This document shows positions 1 through 11,111 of a stretch of 39,247 bases of DNA, one piece after another. The stretch spans positions 1-39,247 of the forward strand of contig JARLGV010000010.1 of assembly GCA_031292555.1 (NCBI GenBank), in the 5' to 3' direction. Under the pieces are notes generated by a model that saw only the letters and a list, made by a program, of their open reading frames with translations, was not told the origin of the DNA and did not search any database. Positions within the stretch are counted from its first letter, which is position 1. Each line of letters opens with the position of its first letter. The position numbers and the translations under genes were made by a program. Source of the stretch: Fimbriimonas sp. (GTDB taxonomy: Bacteria > Armatimonadota > Fimbriimonadia > Fimbriimonadales > Fimbriimonadaceae).

Positions 1-1
1 C

Positions 2-208
2 ATGAATCAGACGCCGGAGACCGCGGCCCGTCGGTACCTCCAGGCGTCGGAGTTCGGAACCGACGTCTCAGGGCAGTTCTTCGCCTCGGCTAAGGGGAAA
101 TTCACAGGCCCAATTGAGGCACAGCGCCACCCGCACCTCCACGATCGCGCCAGCCAGGAAGCCGCGTGGAAAGCCGTCGTCAGTGTCTCCGGCGTCGACT
201 GGCCTTAA
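2..208 (+). CDS. SDR-like oxidoreductase, C-terminal fragment (gene runs off the left edge)
   Basis: The last 68 residues read like the C-terminal tail of a short-chain dehydrogenase: a TPETAARRYL helix, the VSGQFFAS strand that ends the Rossmann fold in many SDR proteins, and a tail with PHLHD and QEAAWKAVVSVSGV. The NAD-binding and catalytic parts would lie upstream of the window, so the first Met here is probably internal. The reaction and substrate cannot be told from the tail. The gene converges on the anti-sigma gene with about 70 bp between stops. That gap has a GC-rich GCCCC/GGGGC pairing around an A-rich loop, too weak to call a terminator. Confidence 0.6.
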   Translation: MNQTPETAARRYLQASEFGTDVSGQFFASAKGKFTGPIEAQRHPHLHDRASQEAAWKAVVSVSGVDWP

Positions 209-279
209 CCATCATCCTAAAGCAAAGCCGCCCCGCCCCAAAAAAGAAGTGGGGGCCCTGTTCGTCCCAAGAGACACGG

Positions 280-510
280 CTACGAGCTTCCCAGCGATGC
301 AAAGACACGTTCGACCAGATCAGAGGGAATCTCGGTGTCAGAAAGGGTGCGACCAATTTTCCGCAGCACCCTCAACTCAAACTCGAACTCTTCACTACAG
401 ATTCCACAACTGTCGAGGTGATCTTTGACCAGCGCCATCTCCCTTGGCGAGAGCTCGCGATCCAGATAGTCCTGCATCCGCTTGTAGGTTTCTTCGCAGT
501 TTAGGTTCAT
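280..510 (-). CDS. Zinc-finger anti-sigma factor (ZAS/zf-HC2 type)
   Basis: A 76-residue soluble protein carrying the HxxxCxxC zinc motif of the anti-sigma ZAS domain (His31, Cys35, Cys38, with Cys5 as a likely fourth ligand). ZAS proteins bind and hold an ECF sigma factor, often releasing it on redox or envelope stress. There is no membrane segment, so this is the short cytoplasmic form. The start overlaps the stop of the sigma gene by ATGA, so the two are translationally coupled, as expected of partners. Because the upstream gene of the operon encodes a thioredoxin-like protein, a thiol-redox signal is plausible but not shown. Confidence 0.85.
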   Translation of the reverse strand: MNLNCEETYKRMQDYLDRELSPREMALVKDHLDSCGICSEEFEFELRVLRKIGRTLSDTEIPSDLVERVFASLGSS

Positions 511-1109
511 ACGGACTCCTGAGCTGGGACGTATCCGCGCTCTTCAGCGATCTCCCATAGGGAAACCTGAAGCAGCCTTCTTGCCCGATGAAGGCGCGAG
601 CGTATCGTGCCGACCGGAACTTCCAGTGTTTCCGCGCACTCCGCGTAAGACATCTCGGTCACAAAGTGAAGGGTCGCTGTCTCTCGATATTCCGCCGGCA
701 GTCGCACCAACGCATCGGAAACCATCTGGGCGTCGGCTTTGCCCAGAATGACCTCTACCGGATCGCTCTTCATGGGGAGCCCAATTCTCTTGGCTTGGAG
801 ATAGAGATACGACTCGGGAGCATCAGCCAGAGCAACGGTAGAGCGCCGTTCTTCGCTTTGTCTAGTTCGGTAAAAGCGATGCATGAGAATCCTCAAGAAC
901 CACGCCTTAAAGTTTGTGCCTGGCACAAATTGATGGAAGGAACGAAACGCCAAAAGGCTTGCATCCTGAACGAGGTCCATCCCCGCTTCTCGGTCACCTG
1001 CAAGCCGTACGGCGAAGCGGAAGGCCAGCGGAAGAACTGGCCGAAGTTGGTCCTCAAAGTCGCTTCGATCGACCACCGCCCAAGGAACGTTTGGCCCGTC
1101 AGCCATCAT
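507..1109 (-). CDS. ECF-family RNA polymerase sigma factor
   Basis: A 200-residue sigma-70 family protein. Region 2 spans about residues 20-88, with the DLVQDASLLAFR helix and the FKAWFLRILMHRFYR stretch that melts and reads the -10 element. Region 4 spans about 128-182, with LPAEYRETATLHFVTEMSY followed by the helix-turn-helix VPVGTIRSRLHRARRLL that reads the -35 element. There is no region 1 or 3, which defines the ECF class. It is the middle gene of a three-gene minus-strand operon with ATGA overlaps to the redoxin upstream and the anti-sigma downstream. ECF factors usually transcribe their own operon; I could not pick out a convincing matching promoter upstream of the redoxin. Confidence 0.93.
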   Translation of the reverse strand: MMADGPNVPWAVVDRSDFEDQLRPVLPLAFRFAVRLAGDREAGMDLVQDASLLAFRSFHQFVPGTNFKAWFLRILMHRFYRTRQSEERRSTVALADAPESYLYLQAKRIGLPMKSDPVEVILGKADAQMVSDALVRLPAEYRETATLHFVTEMSYAECAETLEVPVGTIRSRLHRARRLLQVSLWEIAEERGYVPAQESV

Positions 1110-1672
1110 TTTTCAGCAAGAACTTTATCAAGCACTTCGCCGATTTTCTTCTCTCCGCCTGCGCCTTGCCAATTCAGTTCGCCAAACCAGTGATAGCGGA
1201 CAATCCCATTTCTATCGATTACATAAAGTGAGGGCCACATATTCACATGCCACTTCTTCCAGTTGGAGCCGTCGTTATCGATAAGGACGGGATAGTCGAT
1301 TTGGTCTTCGGTAACGTGCTTTGCCACCTCATCCACTTTGCGCTCAATCGCCATTTCGGGCGTATGCACCGAAATCAACTCCACTCCCTTTTCCCGGTAC
1401 TTGCTTAAGAGCCTTGAGTAGGCGGGAAAATTGTGCTGACAGTTTTCGCAAGCGAAGGTCCAAAACGCGACCAGCGTTGGCTTCCCCCGCCGAGATTCAA
1501 GGGTGACTGGCTTGCCGTCCTTCGTGTTTATCCACGGCCCTCCGACGAGTTCAGGGGCCCGATTCGGATCTTTCTTATTCTGGCCCGAGCGGAAACCGGC
1601 AAAACCGAACGTCAGGGCCAGGATGAGAGGTGACGCAAAAGCCAGCATCGAGAACTTCAGGATTTGTTTCAT
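1106..1672 (-). CDS. Membrane-anchored or secreted thioredoxin-like protein (redoxin/TlpA family)
   Basis: A 188-residue protein. The chosen ATG gives an N-terminal hydrophobic segment (residues 6-27) acting as a signal anchor or signal peptide, then a thioredoxin fold with the active-site motif WTFACENC (Cys75 and Cys78), a VELISVHTPE strand and a cis-Pro region MWPSLYVIDRNG. WTFxCxNC is the form found in DipZ/TlpA-type extracytoplasmic reductases. The open frame continues upstream by 100 codons, but that part has no family features and precedes the signal segment. The stop overlaps the sigma-factor start (ATGA), making it the first gene of the redoxin-sigma-anti-sigma operon. Its substrate is not known. 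Confidence 0.88.
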   Translation of the reverse strand: MKQILKFSMLAFASPLILALTFGFAGFRSGQNKKDPNRAPELVGGPWINTKDGKPVTLESRRGKPTLVAFWTFACENCQHNFPAYSRLLSKYREKGVELISVHTPEMAIERKVDEVAKHVTEDQIDYPVLIDNDGSNWKKWHVNMWPSLYVIDRNGIVRYHWFGELNWQGAGGEKKIGEVLDKVLAEK

Positions 1673-2012
1673 GGTTGCTATCGGAAGCAAAAGACCGGCT
1701 CCGCCCAAATGGTTCCAAGAAAAATCTCCGTGATCTTCAATTCTGTGCATTCCATTTGGAGGGAGCCGGTCGAAGTTGGCCAGAGCCTTGTAGACACCCT
1801 TTGGGCAACGAGCCTCGCCGGTGGCCCCAAACCTGATGATCGGCAAGTGTCGGGGTGGCGTAGGCAAAAGCGAATCCCTGCTTTCGAGTTCCCGGCGACT
1901 CGTTATCCGCCATAGTGTCCGATAAGAGCCTCTCAATTGTCTGAGGCAAACTGAGACGTCAAGAGGCAGCATTCAAATCCTAAGTTCTTCAGGTGTGTAG
2001 TTCCCAATACAG
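1673..2012. other. Non-coding stretch upstream of the redoxin operon
   Basis: About 340 bases between the redoxin start and the tRNA-like repeat. It should hold the promoter of the redoxin-sigma-anti-sigma operon on the minus strand, but I see no clear -35/-10 pair. Open frames here on both strands have no recognisable protein features. Confidence 0.5.
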
Positions 2013-2050
2013 TGTAGGGGTCACAGGTTCAAGTCCTGTTCCGCCCACCA
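2001..2050 (+). repeat. tRNA-Val-like 3' half, left copy of the flanking direct repeat (attL/attR candidate)
   Basis: Reading back from CCA at 2048-2050 gives discriminator A2047, an acceptor 3' strand TCCGCCC, a perfect 5-bp T stem (ACAGG 2023-2027 with CCTGT 2035-2039) around the loop TTCAAGT, a variable loop GGGTC, and the anticodon-stem 3' strand TGTAG (2013-2017). The seven bases before it place TAC at anticodon positions 34-36, the valine UAC anticodon, though base 33 is A rather than the usual U. The 5' half (acceptor GGGCGG, D arm) is absent upstream, so this is a fragment. Bases 2013-2037 are identical to 14581-14605. Confidence 0.75.
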
Positions 2051-2141
2051 AATCCAAACCCAGTTCTTGCGTTTCGTGGTGAGTTATTCGCCACAAACGC
2101 TACATGCATCTCAGCGGTCACACAACGATTGACACCGACTA

Positions 2142-2336
2142 ATGCTTTATCCGCGAATTGGAGCTCAACGCGAAGGTGTCAAATCGAAGCACCAGTTGGT
2201 CGGTCTGCCCCACCGTTTCGGCAATGACCATCCATGTAGGCATACCCATTCCGACTACGCAAAAGAAGGCGTGGAATCCCAGCGATATCGCCGTCATCGA
2301 GCGTGCCGCTTCGAAGGAGCTCGCGTCCGGTTCATG
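2142..2336 (-). pseudogene. Remnant of a cytochrome bd-type oxidase subunit I (cydA-like) N-terminus
   Basis: The minus-strand translation contains AARSMTAISLGFHAFF followed by CVVGMGMPTWMVIAE. This matches the first transmembrane helix of cytochrome bd/CIO subunit I, with the conserved SLGFH histidine region and the GxxMPxxMVIAE end as I recall the family. A normal subunit I is about 450 residues. Here the similarity fades after some 50 residues and stops at 2142, and no good start codon lies in frame just before it. It sits between the left tRNA-like repeat and the phosphoketolase gene. A search of this translation against CydA would settle it; the reading is by eye. Confidence 0.5.
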
Positions 2337-2529
2337 ATTGCATGGCGGGCATGCCAAAACATACCTACTGCCGCGTTGTCCTCCACTGAACACAAAGCCT
2401 TGGGAGGGACAAGTCTCGCTCGCCGGTGTCTATGGAAACGCGGACATGGAGGGGACGTCAGACGATTTTGGGACTGGTCTAGGAGTCAACCTGTTGGAAT
2501 ACTGTGGTGTTGGCGGCCCACGGCGATCC

Positions 2530-4926
2530 ATGCAAAATGCAACACTCACACCAGAAGAAATCGACCTAACGCTTTCACCAGAACTGCTTCGCCGGATGAA
2601 CGCTTACTGGCGTGCAGCAAACTATTTATCGGTTGGACAGATATATCTCTATGACAATCCGCTCCTAAGAGAACCGCTGACACTCGAACATGTGAAGCCG
2701 TTCGTAGTCGGTCATTGGGGCACAACGCCGGGGCAGAACTTTATTTACGTTCACTTGAACCGGGTGATCAAGAAATATGACATCGACATGATATACATTG
2801 CCGGCCCTGGACATGGTGGTCCGGCGATTGTCGGCAATGTATATCTGGAAGGCACCTGGAGCGAATTCTATCCCAACGTCGGTCAAGACAATGCTGGCCT
2901 CAAGAAACTCTTCAAGCAGTTTTCGTTCCCAGGAGGAATCTCCAGTCATGTCGCCCCTACAACTCCAGGTTCTATTCACGAAGGTGGCGAACTCGGCTAC
3001 TCGCTCAGCCACGCTTTCGGGGCTGTTTTCGACAATCCGGACCTGATTGTCGCCTGCGTCGTTGGAGACGGCGAGGCGGAGACTGGTCCATTGGCTACCT
3101 CATGGCAATCCAATAAGCTTCTCAATCCGATAACCGACGGCGCGGTTCTTCCAATCTTGCACCTCAACGGCTACAAGATCAGCAACCCAACGGTCCTCGC
3201 ACGAATCGAGCAGGAGGAATTGGAGCAGTTTTTGCGGGGCAATGGCTGGACGCCTTACTTTGTGGAAGGCGACGATCCGGAGCATATGCACGAGCTTATG
3301 GCAGCGATCATGGACCGTGTCATCGAGGAAATTCGAGAGATCCAAGAGAATGCGAGGAACCTAACCGACAACACTCGACGCCGATGGCCGATGATCGTGC
3401 TCAAGTCGCCCAAGGGCTGGACGGGACCGAAGGCAGTCGATGGCCTGCAAGTCGAAGGCACGTTCAGAGCGCACCAGGTCCCACTTCTCGTGGATGCGGC
3501 GCACCCGGATCACGTGCAGCAGCTCGAAGATTGGATGAAGAGCTATAAGCCCGAGGAGTTGTTCGATGACGACGGACGCCTGAACCCGGACCTTGCCGAA
3601 TTGGCGCCAAAGGGCGAGCGGAGGATGGGTTCAAATCCTCATGCGAACGGCGGAATCCTGTTGAAGGATCTGAAGATGCCGGACTTCCAAGTCCACGCGA
3701 TCGAAGTTCCGACGCCTGGCGCAGTCAAGGCCCAAGACTGCCTCGTCCTTGGAAGATTCCTCCGCGACGTCGCCAAGCTGAATCAGGATCAGCACAACTT
3801 CCGCATCTTCGGCCCGGACGAAACCCTCTCAAATCTACTCGGAGCAGTGTTTGAAGTTACGGATCGGCAATGGAATGCCCGCGAAGTCAGCAGCGACGAA
3901 TTACTCGCTCCGTCTGGCCAGGTTCTTGATTCGATGCTCAGCGAGCACCAGTGTCAGGGATGGCTCGAGGGATATCTCCTTACCGGACGGCATGGGCTGT
4001 TCAACAGCTACGAAGCATTCATTCGCATCGTCGATTCTATGTTCAGCCAACATGCCAAATGGCTGAAGGTCACCTCGGAGCTGCCATGGCGTCGCAAGAT
4101 TGCCTCTCTGAACTACCTTCTCGCTTCCCACGTTTGGCAGCAGGATCACAACGGGTTCACGCATCAGGATCCGGGATTCCTCGACCACGTCATCAATAAG
4201 AAAGCCGACATCGTGCGATGCTACCTACCGCCGGATGCGAACTGTCTTTTATCGGTATTCGACCACTGCTTGCGAAGCCGTCACTACGTCAATGTAGTCG
4301 TCGCTGGAAAGCATGCCCTTCCGCAATGGCTAACGATGGAACAAGCTGTCATCCACTGTACTGAGGGGATCGGCATTTGGGAGTGGGCGAGCAATGATAA
4401 GGGCTCCGAGCCGGATGTTGTGATGGCCTGCTGTGGAGACACGCCCACGCTTGAGATATTGGCCGCCGTATCGATCCTCCGCGAGCATCTTCCGGAATTG
4501 AAAATCCGTGTTATCAACGTCGTTGACTTGATGAAGCTGCAGTCTGAGAGCGAGCATCCTCACGGGCTCAGCGAACTCGACTACGATGCCCTCTTCACAC
4601 GAGACAAGCACATCGTGTTTGGGTTTCATGGATACCCCTGGCTGGTTCATCGGCTGACCTACCGCCGCTACAACCGGAACCTCCACGTCAGAGGCTACAA
4701 GGAAGAAGGGACAATCACCACCGCATTCGATATGAGGGTCCAAAACGATCTGGACCGGTTCCATCTGGTGCAAGACGTCGTGGATCGGCTGCCACAGCTA
4801 GGCGCCAAAGGCGCTTATCTGAAGCAAATGGTCAAAGACAAGCTCATTGAGCACAAGCAGTACATCGATGAGCACGGAGAGGATCTTCCAGAGATCCGGA
4901 ACTGGAAGTGGGCTGGTTCCCAGTGA
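2530..4926 (+). CDS. xfp: Xylulose-5-phosphate/fructose-6-phosphate phosphoketolase
   Basis: A thiamine-diphosphate enzyme that cleaves xylulose-5-P or fructose-6-P with phosphate to give acetyl phosphate plus glyceraldehyde-3-P or erythrose-4-P. The 798 residues match the family's usual length. Motifs: [15 protein letters not shown] (26-40), GHWGTTPG (61-68), GPGHGGP (92-98), ThDP-binding GDGEAETGP (179-187), and near the end [14 protein letters not shown] and HVRGYKEEG. The frame is open from 2338, but residues before Met at 2530 resemble nothing in the family and [10 protein letters not shown] is a normal N-terminus. The Shine-Dalgarno sequence is weak. It is first in the 13-gene operon and overlaps the next start by GTGA. 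It may use either or both sugar phosphates. Confidence 0.96.
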   Translation: MQNATLTPEEIDLTLSPELLRRMNAYWRAANYLSVGQIYLYDNPLLREPLTLEHVKPFVVGHWGTTPGQNFIYVHLNRVIKKYDIDMIYIAGPGHGGPAIVGNVYLEGTWSEFYPNVGQDNAGLKKLFKQFSFPGGISSHVAPTTPGSIHEGGELGYSLSHAFGAVFDNPDLIVACVVGDGEAETGPLATSWQSNKLLNPITDGAVLPILHLNGYKISNPTVLARIEQEELEQFLRGNGWTPYFVEGDDPEHMHELMAAIMDRVIEEIREIQENARNLTDNTRRRWPMIVLKSPKGWTGPKAVDGLQVEGTFRAHQVPLLVDAAHPDHVQQLEDWMKSYKPEELFDDDGRLNPDLAELAPKGERRMGSNPHANGGILLKDLKMPDFQVHAIEVPTPGAVKAQDCLVLGRFLRDVAKLNQDQHNFRIFGPDETLSNLLGAVFEVTDRQWNAREVSSDELLAPSGQVLDSMLSEHQCQGWLEGYLLTGRHGLFNSYEAFIRIVDSMFSQHAKWLKVTSELPWRRKIASLNYLLASHVWQQDHNGFTHQDPGFLDHVINKKADIVRCYLPPDANCLLSVFDHCLRSRHYVNVVVAGKHALPQWLTMEQAVIHCTEGIGIWEWASNDKGSEPDVVMACCGDTPTLEILAAVSILREHLPELKIRVINVVDLMKLQSESEHPHGLSELDYDALFTRDKHIVFGFHGYPWLVHRLTYRRYNRNLHVRGYKEEGTITTAFDMRVQNDLDRFHLVQDVVDRLPQLGAKGAYLKQMVKDKLIEHKQYIDEHGEDLPEIRNWKWAGSQ

Positions 4927-5678
4927 GCGCACCAAAACTTGGGGAGCGCGCGAAAGCGCTCTTCGCGAACTACAAAGGTCTGCTAGCTATGGACGAAAGC
5001 AATCCGACCTGCAATAAGCGGTTCGCCGCAACGGGAATTCCTCAGACGGTCGAGGCTCGCCAACTTGGCGAACGACTCAGCCTCATAGAATTCAGTCGGA
5101 TCTACTCCAGTCCACAGCAGCGCGCAAAGCGAACTTGCGAGTTGACGCTTCCAGAAACGGCTTTCGACACTGAGCCAGACCTCGCCGAGTGGAACTACGG
5201 CGACTACGAAGGAAAGCTCACCCAAGATATCTGGAAAGTTCGATCCAACTGGGATTTCTTTCGTGATGGATGCCCCGGCGGCGAATCTCCAAGGCAAGTT
5301 GCGGCTCGTGCCGATCGCCTAATCGGGCGGCTTCGAGTCCTCGGAGGGAACGTCGCACTCGTTACCCATGGTCAGTTTGGCAGCGTGGTGGCTATGAGGT
5401 GGATCGGACTTCCCGTGGCCGACGCCGAGCACTTCCCGCTAGGAACGGGCTCGATCAGCATCCTGGCTTTCGCTGCACATCACCCCGAAGTGGCCGTCGT
5501 GACACGGTGGAATACTCCAGGCGGTCCCTCGTTCGACCTTGGGAATTACCCAAGGATTGATCCTTTGACGGAAGCGAAACCGGTTGGAATTGCGCGATGG
5601 GAAAACGAAGGCGGCGAGATTTCAGCCCAGCCTCAAATTCCGTTGGAAGACACTGTGCGCGTAGGGGCAGTTCTTTGA
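4923..5678 (+). CDS. Chimeric ORF: class I aldolase N-terminus joined to histidine phosphatase C-terminal part
   Basis: A 251-residue frame starting at GTG in a GTGA overlap with xfp. Residues 1-45 are the start of a class I fructose-bisphosphate aldolase, with [17 protein letters not shown] at 18-34, including the Asp equivalent to rabbit Asp33. From about residue 46 the protein is a histidine phosphatase: [12 protein letters not shown] (60-71), EWNYGDYEG (89-97) and the second catalytic His in VTHGQFG (His149). The opening RHG motif carrying the phosphorylated histidine is missing, as are the rest of the aldolase and its Schiff-base lysine. The frame is intact, but neither enzyme should work. 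It looks like a deletion that fused two neighbouring genes at GTCGAGGCTCGC near 5050-5062, or an assembly error. Confidence 0.85.
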   Translation: MSAPKLGERAKALFANYKGLLAMDESNPTCNKRFAATGIPQTVEARQLGERLSLIEFSRIYSSPQQRAKRTCELTLPETAFDTEPDLAEWNYGDYEGKLTQDIWKVRSNWDFFRDGCPGGESPRQVAARADRLIGRLRVLGGNVALVTHGQFGSVVAMRWIGLPVADAEHFPLGTGSISILAFAAHHPEVAVVTRWNTPGGPSFDLGNYPRIDPLTEAKPVGIARWENEGGEISAQPQIPLEDTVRVGAVL

Positions 5679-6450
5679 AAAAACTCATCGTGTTCGACCT
5701 TGACGGCACGCTCGCCGAAAGTAAATCGGCCCTCGATCCAGAGATGGCACTGTTCTTAGGTGGACTGCTCGACATCGTGAGGGTCGCTGTTATATCCGGT
5801 GGAGGTTGGCCACAGTTTGAAAGCCAGCTTCTTTCCAAACTGACTGTAGACGGAAGACTGGAAGACCTCTCTCTTCTTCCGACTTGTGGAACGAAGTTCT
5901 ATCACTACGAGTCCGGCTGGAAGCTCCTATATGCTGAAAACTTCACGGAAGCCGAGCGGATCAAGATCCTTACGTCTCTTAAGCAAGTCGTCGAGAAGTC
6001 CGATTTCAAAATCGAGAGAACCTGGGGCGAACAGATTGAAGATCGGGGCAGTCAGATCACGTTTTCAGCGCTAGGTCAGGCGGCGCCAATCGACGCAAAG
6101 AAAGACTGGGACCCGGATTTTGCTAAACGGCAGAAAATGAGGGAACGTTTGGGTCAGGTGATCCCCGAGTTTTCGGTTCGCCTAGGGGGAACGACGTCGG
6201 TGGACGTGACCCGGCCTGGCATTGACAAAGCGTATGGAATCCGAAAGCTGCGCGATACCCTCAGCATTCCCATTCACGAGATGGTTTTTGTCGGGGACGC
6301 CCTGTTTCCAGGCGGAAACGATTACCCGGCCAAGGAAGCGGGAGTCGTGTGCATCCAGGTGCGTGACCCAAATGAGTGTAAGCGAGTCATCGAAACCATA
6401 CTTGCATGCTTAACCGGCGAGAACCATCACAAGCCAATCGGACCTGCTTC

Positions 6451-6454
<4 letters not shown>
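5675..6454 (+). CDS. HAD-IIB protein of the eukaryotic-type phosphomannomutase family
   Basis: A 259-residue cytosolic HAD protein. Motif I is FDLDGTLAES (Asp8 nucleophile, Asp10). The cap carries IEDRGSQITFSALGQ (121-135), GGTTSVDVTRPGIDKAYG (171-188) follows, and the metal site is GDALFPGGND (207-216). These blocks line up with human PMM-type phosphomannomutase (DPEM, NGTVQY, RNGMLNVSPIGR, GGMISFDVFPEGWDK, PGGND), so mannose-1-P/mannose-6-P interconversion is the best guess; a sugar-phosphate phosphatase is the alternative. The start is a TTG forming a TTGA overlap with the chimeric gene; the upstream in-frame ATG adds 26 residues unlike the family. Beside a GH130 gene, mannose-1-P is a likely substrate. 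Confidence 0.8.
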
Positions 6455-9439
<2,985 letters not shown>

Positions 9440-9447
<8 letters not shown>

Positions 9448-9778
9448 GCAACCAAGCCCGAAGAACCCAAGCGAGCGCGAGGTCCTCGTCGGTCAAATCG
9501 ACGCTGAGGCATCGCGAAAAGCCAAGGCTCGCCGCAAGTCCGACCAGGCTGTCTGGTTTGGCTTGGGAATGATGGGGCTTGTCGGTTGGTCGGTTAGTGT
9601 TCCCACGTTGCTTGGCGCCGGGCTCGGCATCTGGCTCGATAGCAACCATCCAGGTGGTCACTCGTGGACGCTTGCCCTTTTGGTTGCGGGCTTGACTTTG
9701 GGTTGCTTTAACGCCTGGCATTGGGTTTCCAAGCAAGATCGTGCGATGCATGAAGATCCGGGAGGAGACGATGAATGA
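9440..9778 (+). CDS. atpQ: N-type ATPase accessory membrane protein AtpQ (AtpI-like)
   Basis: A 112-residue protein with a charged N-terminus (residues 1-38), then two hydrophobic hairpin segments (about 40-65 and 75-98). It has the P-T-L-L-G-A-G-L-G-I-W-L-D pattern typical of AtpI/ATPase gene-1 proteins, which help build the c-ring and may act in Mg2+ handling. Small membrane subunits Q and R between atpC and atpB are diagnostic for N-ATPases. It overlaps atpC by 8 nt and the start of atpR by 8 nt. Confidence 0.88.
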
Positions 9779-10085
9779 AGTCCTCGCTTTGGGCCTGATC
9801 TTGCTCTTTGGCGGCGTTTTAGGCGCATTCTTCTTCGGCGGTCTGTGGTGGACCGTTGGGAAGGCTGTTAACGCAAAGGCGCCCGCAGTATGGTTTCTCG
9901 GCAGCCTGATTCTCCGGATGGGTTTGACGGTCTCGGGGTTTTATGCCGCGTCGAGTGGAGGCTTGGAACAGCTCTTGACATGCCTGCTTGGTTTTCTGCT
10001 GGCGAGACAAGCCGTGATGTGGTTCACCCGACCGCCGCAGGAAACGAAGGGCTACGAGGCACAGGAGACCAGTCATGCGCCTTAG
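9771..10085 (+). CDS. atpR: N-type ATPase accessory membrane protein AtpR
   Basis: A 104-residue protein with three predicted membrane helices (about 3-28, 40-60 and 66-86) and a conserved arginine in the second (ILRM). AtpR occurs only in N-type ATPase operons. It was proposed to sit against the c-ring, where its arginines may meet the ring carboxylates; its exact job is unsettled. A good ribosome binding site (GGGAGGAG) lies just upstream, within atpQ. The 3' end overlaps atpB by 11 nt. Confidence 0.88.
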   Translation: MNEVLALGLILLFGGVLGAFFFGGLWWTVGKAVNAKAPAVWFLGSLILRMGLTVSGFYAASSGGLEQLLTCLLGFLLARQAVMWFTRPPQETKGYEAQETSHAP

Positions 10086-10794
10086 CGCCGATGGGCTGAT
10101 CTTTTGGCAGCACGGGATCCTCAAACTGAACGGGACGATCGTCTTCAGCTGGGCAATTATGCTCGTGCTGGTTCTGGGATCCCTTCTGGTGACGAGAAGG
10201 CTGTCAACGAGTTTGCAGCCGGCTCGATGGCAAAGTCTTTTGGAGATCGTCGTGACGACGATTGAGAGACAGATCGAAGACGTCGGACTCCGCAATCCGA
10301 GGAAATACCTTCCGTTCCTGGGCACACTTTTCCTGTTCGTCGCGACCGCAAGCCTGTTCACCGTCATCCCCGGCTACGAGCCTCCGACCGGTTCTCTCTC
10401 GACTACGGCAGCACTGGCCCTGTGTGTGTTCGTAGCCGTTCCGCTCTTCGGGATCGAGGATCGGGGCTTTGGCGGTTACGTGAAGTCCTACCTGGAGCCG
10501 ACGGTAATCATGCTGCCCTTCAACATCATCAGCGAGCTTTCCCGTACCCTCGCCCTGGCGGTTCGCCTTTTCGGCAACATGATGAGTGGGGCAATGATCA
10601 TCAGCATTTTGCTGACGATTACTCCCTTTATCTTCCCTGTCGTCATGACCCTTCTCGGCCTACTGACGGGCATGGTCCAGGCCTACATCTTTACGATTCT
10701 CGCCGCTGTCTATATCGCCGCCGCAACCAGCTCGCGCAAGGCAAAGAAGCCTCCAAATGGCGCCGCCACACCGAGTCCAGTTCCTGCAACTTGA
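10075..10794 (+). CDS. atpB: N-type ATPase a subunit
   Basis: The 239-residue stator subunit of the membrane motor, with five or six membrane helices. The essential arginine facing the c-ring is Arg164 in RLFGNMMSG. The last long helix carries the Q-A-Y-I-F pattern (202-206), which helps form the ion half-channels. The start lies inside atpR with AGGAG upstream. The tail is short, Lys/Pro-rich and cytoplasmic. It is followed by a 31-nt gap, the largest in the ATPase block, before the c-subunit gene, whose own ribosome binding site probably allows the extra translation needed for a multi-copy ring. Confidence 0.95.
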   Translation: MRLSADGLIFWQHGILKLNGTIVFSWAIMLVLVLGSLLVTRRLSTSLQPARWQSLLEIVVTTIERQIEDVGLRNPRKYLPFLGTLFLFVATASLFTVIPGYEPPTGSLSTTAALALCVFVAVPLFGIEDRGFGGYVKSYLEPTVIMLPFNIISELSRTLALAVRLFGNMMSGAMIISILLTITPFIFPVVMTLLGLLTGMVQAYIFTILAAVYIAAATSSRKAKKPPNGAATPSPVPAT

Positions 10795-10825
10795 CGCACT
10801 TCAACCAGTAAAAAAGGAAATCTTC

Positions 10826-11107
10826 ATGGATAGCACCACCGTCATCGCCGTCGCCTCAATTACTACGGCCGGACTCACGATCAGCATTGGCTGCATCGCC
10901 CCGGCGCTGGGCGAGGGCAAAGCAGTTTCGACTGCACTGAGTTCTCTAGCCCAGCAGCCTGATGCTGCACCGACGATTACTCGCACCCTGTTCGTCGGTC
11001 TGGCAATGATCGAATCTCTGGCGATTTACTGCTTTGTCGTTTCCATGATCCTCATCTTCGCCAATCCATTCTGGGGCCACTTCTTAAGTCAGACCGCTCA
11101 CAAGTGA
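10826..11107 (+). CDS. atpE: N-type ATPase c subunit (rotor ring)
   Basis: A 93-residue hairpin of two membrane helices that forms the rotor ring. The ion-binding carboxylate is Glu63 in AMIESLAIY, with Ser64 and Tyr68 beside it. Helix 1 carries a second carboxylate, Glu30 in ALGEGKA, where the Na+ ATPase of Ilyobacter tartaricus has Gln32. The loop has QQP in place of the usual RQP. The start at 10826 has a clear AAAAAGGAAA ribosome binding site; the longer upstream frame overlaps atpB and adds unrelated residues. Four bases separate it from atpF. Confidence 0.95.
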   Translation: MDSTTVIAVASITTAGLTISIGCIAPALGEGKAVSTALSSLAQQPDAAPTITRTLFVGLAMIESLAIYCFVVSMILIFANPFWGHFLSQTAHK

Positions 11108-11111
11108 TCTC

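Noticed and set aside
1673-1972. N-terminal extension of the redoxin by 100 codons
   Set aside because: The extension precedes a clean hydrophobic signal segment and has no family features.
2129-2151. TTGACA followed by a TTTATC as a promoter for the xfp operon
   Set aside because: The spacing is only 11 bp, far below the 16-18 bp needed, and it lies about 380 bp from the start codon.
2338-2529. N-terminal extension of phosphoketolase
   Set aside because: Phosphoketolases begin near Met 2530; the extra 64 residues resemble nothing in the family.
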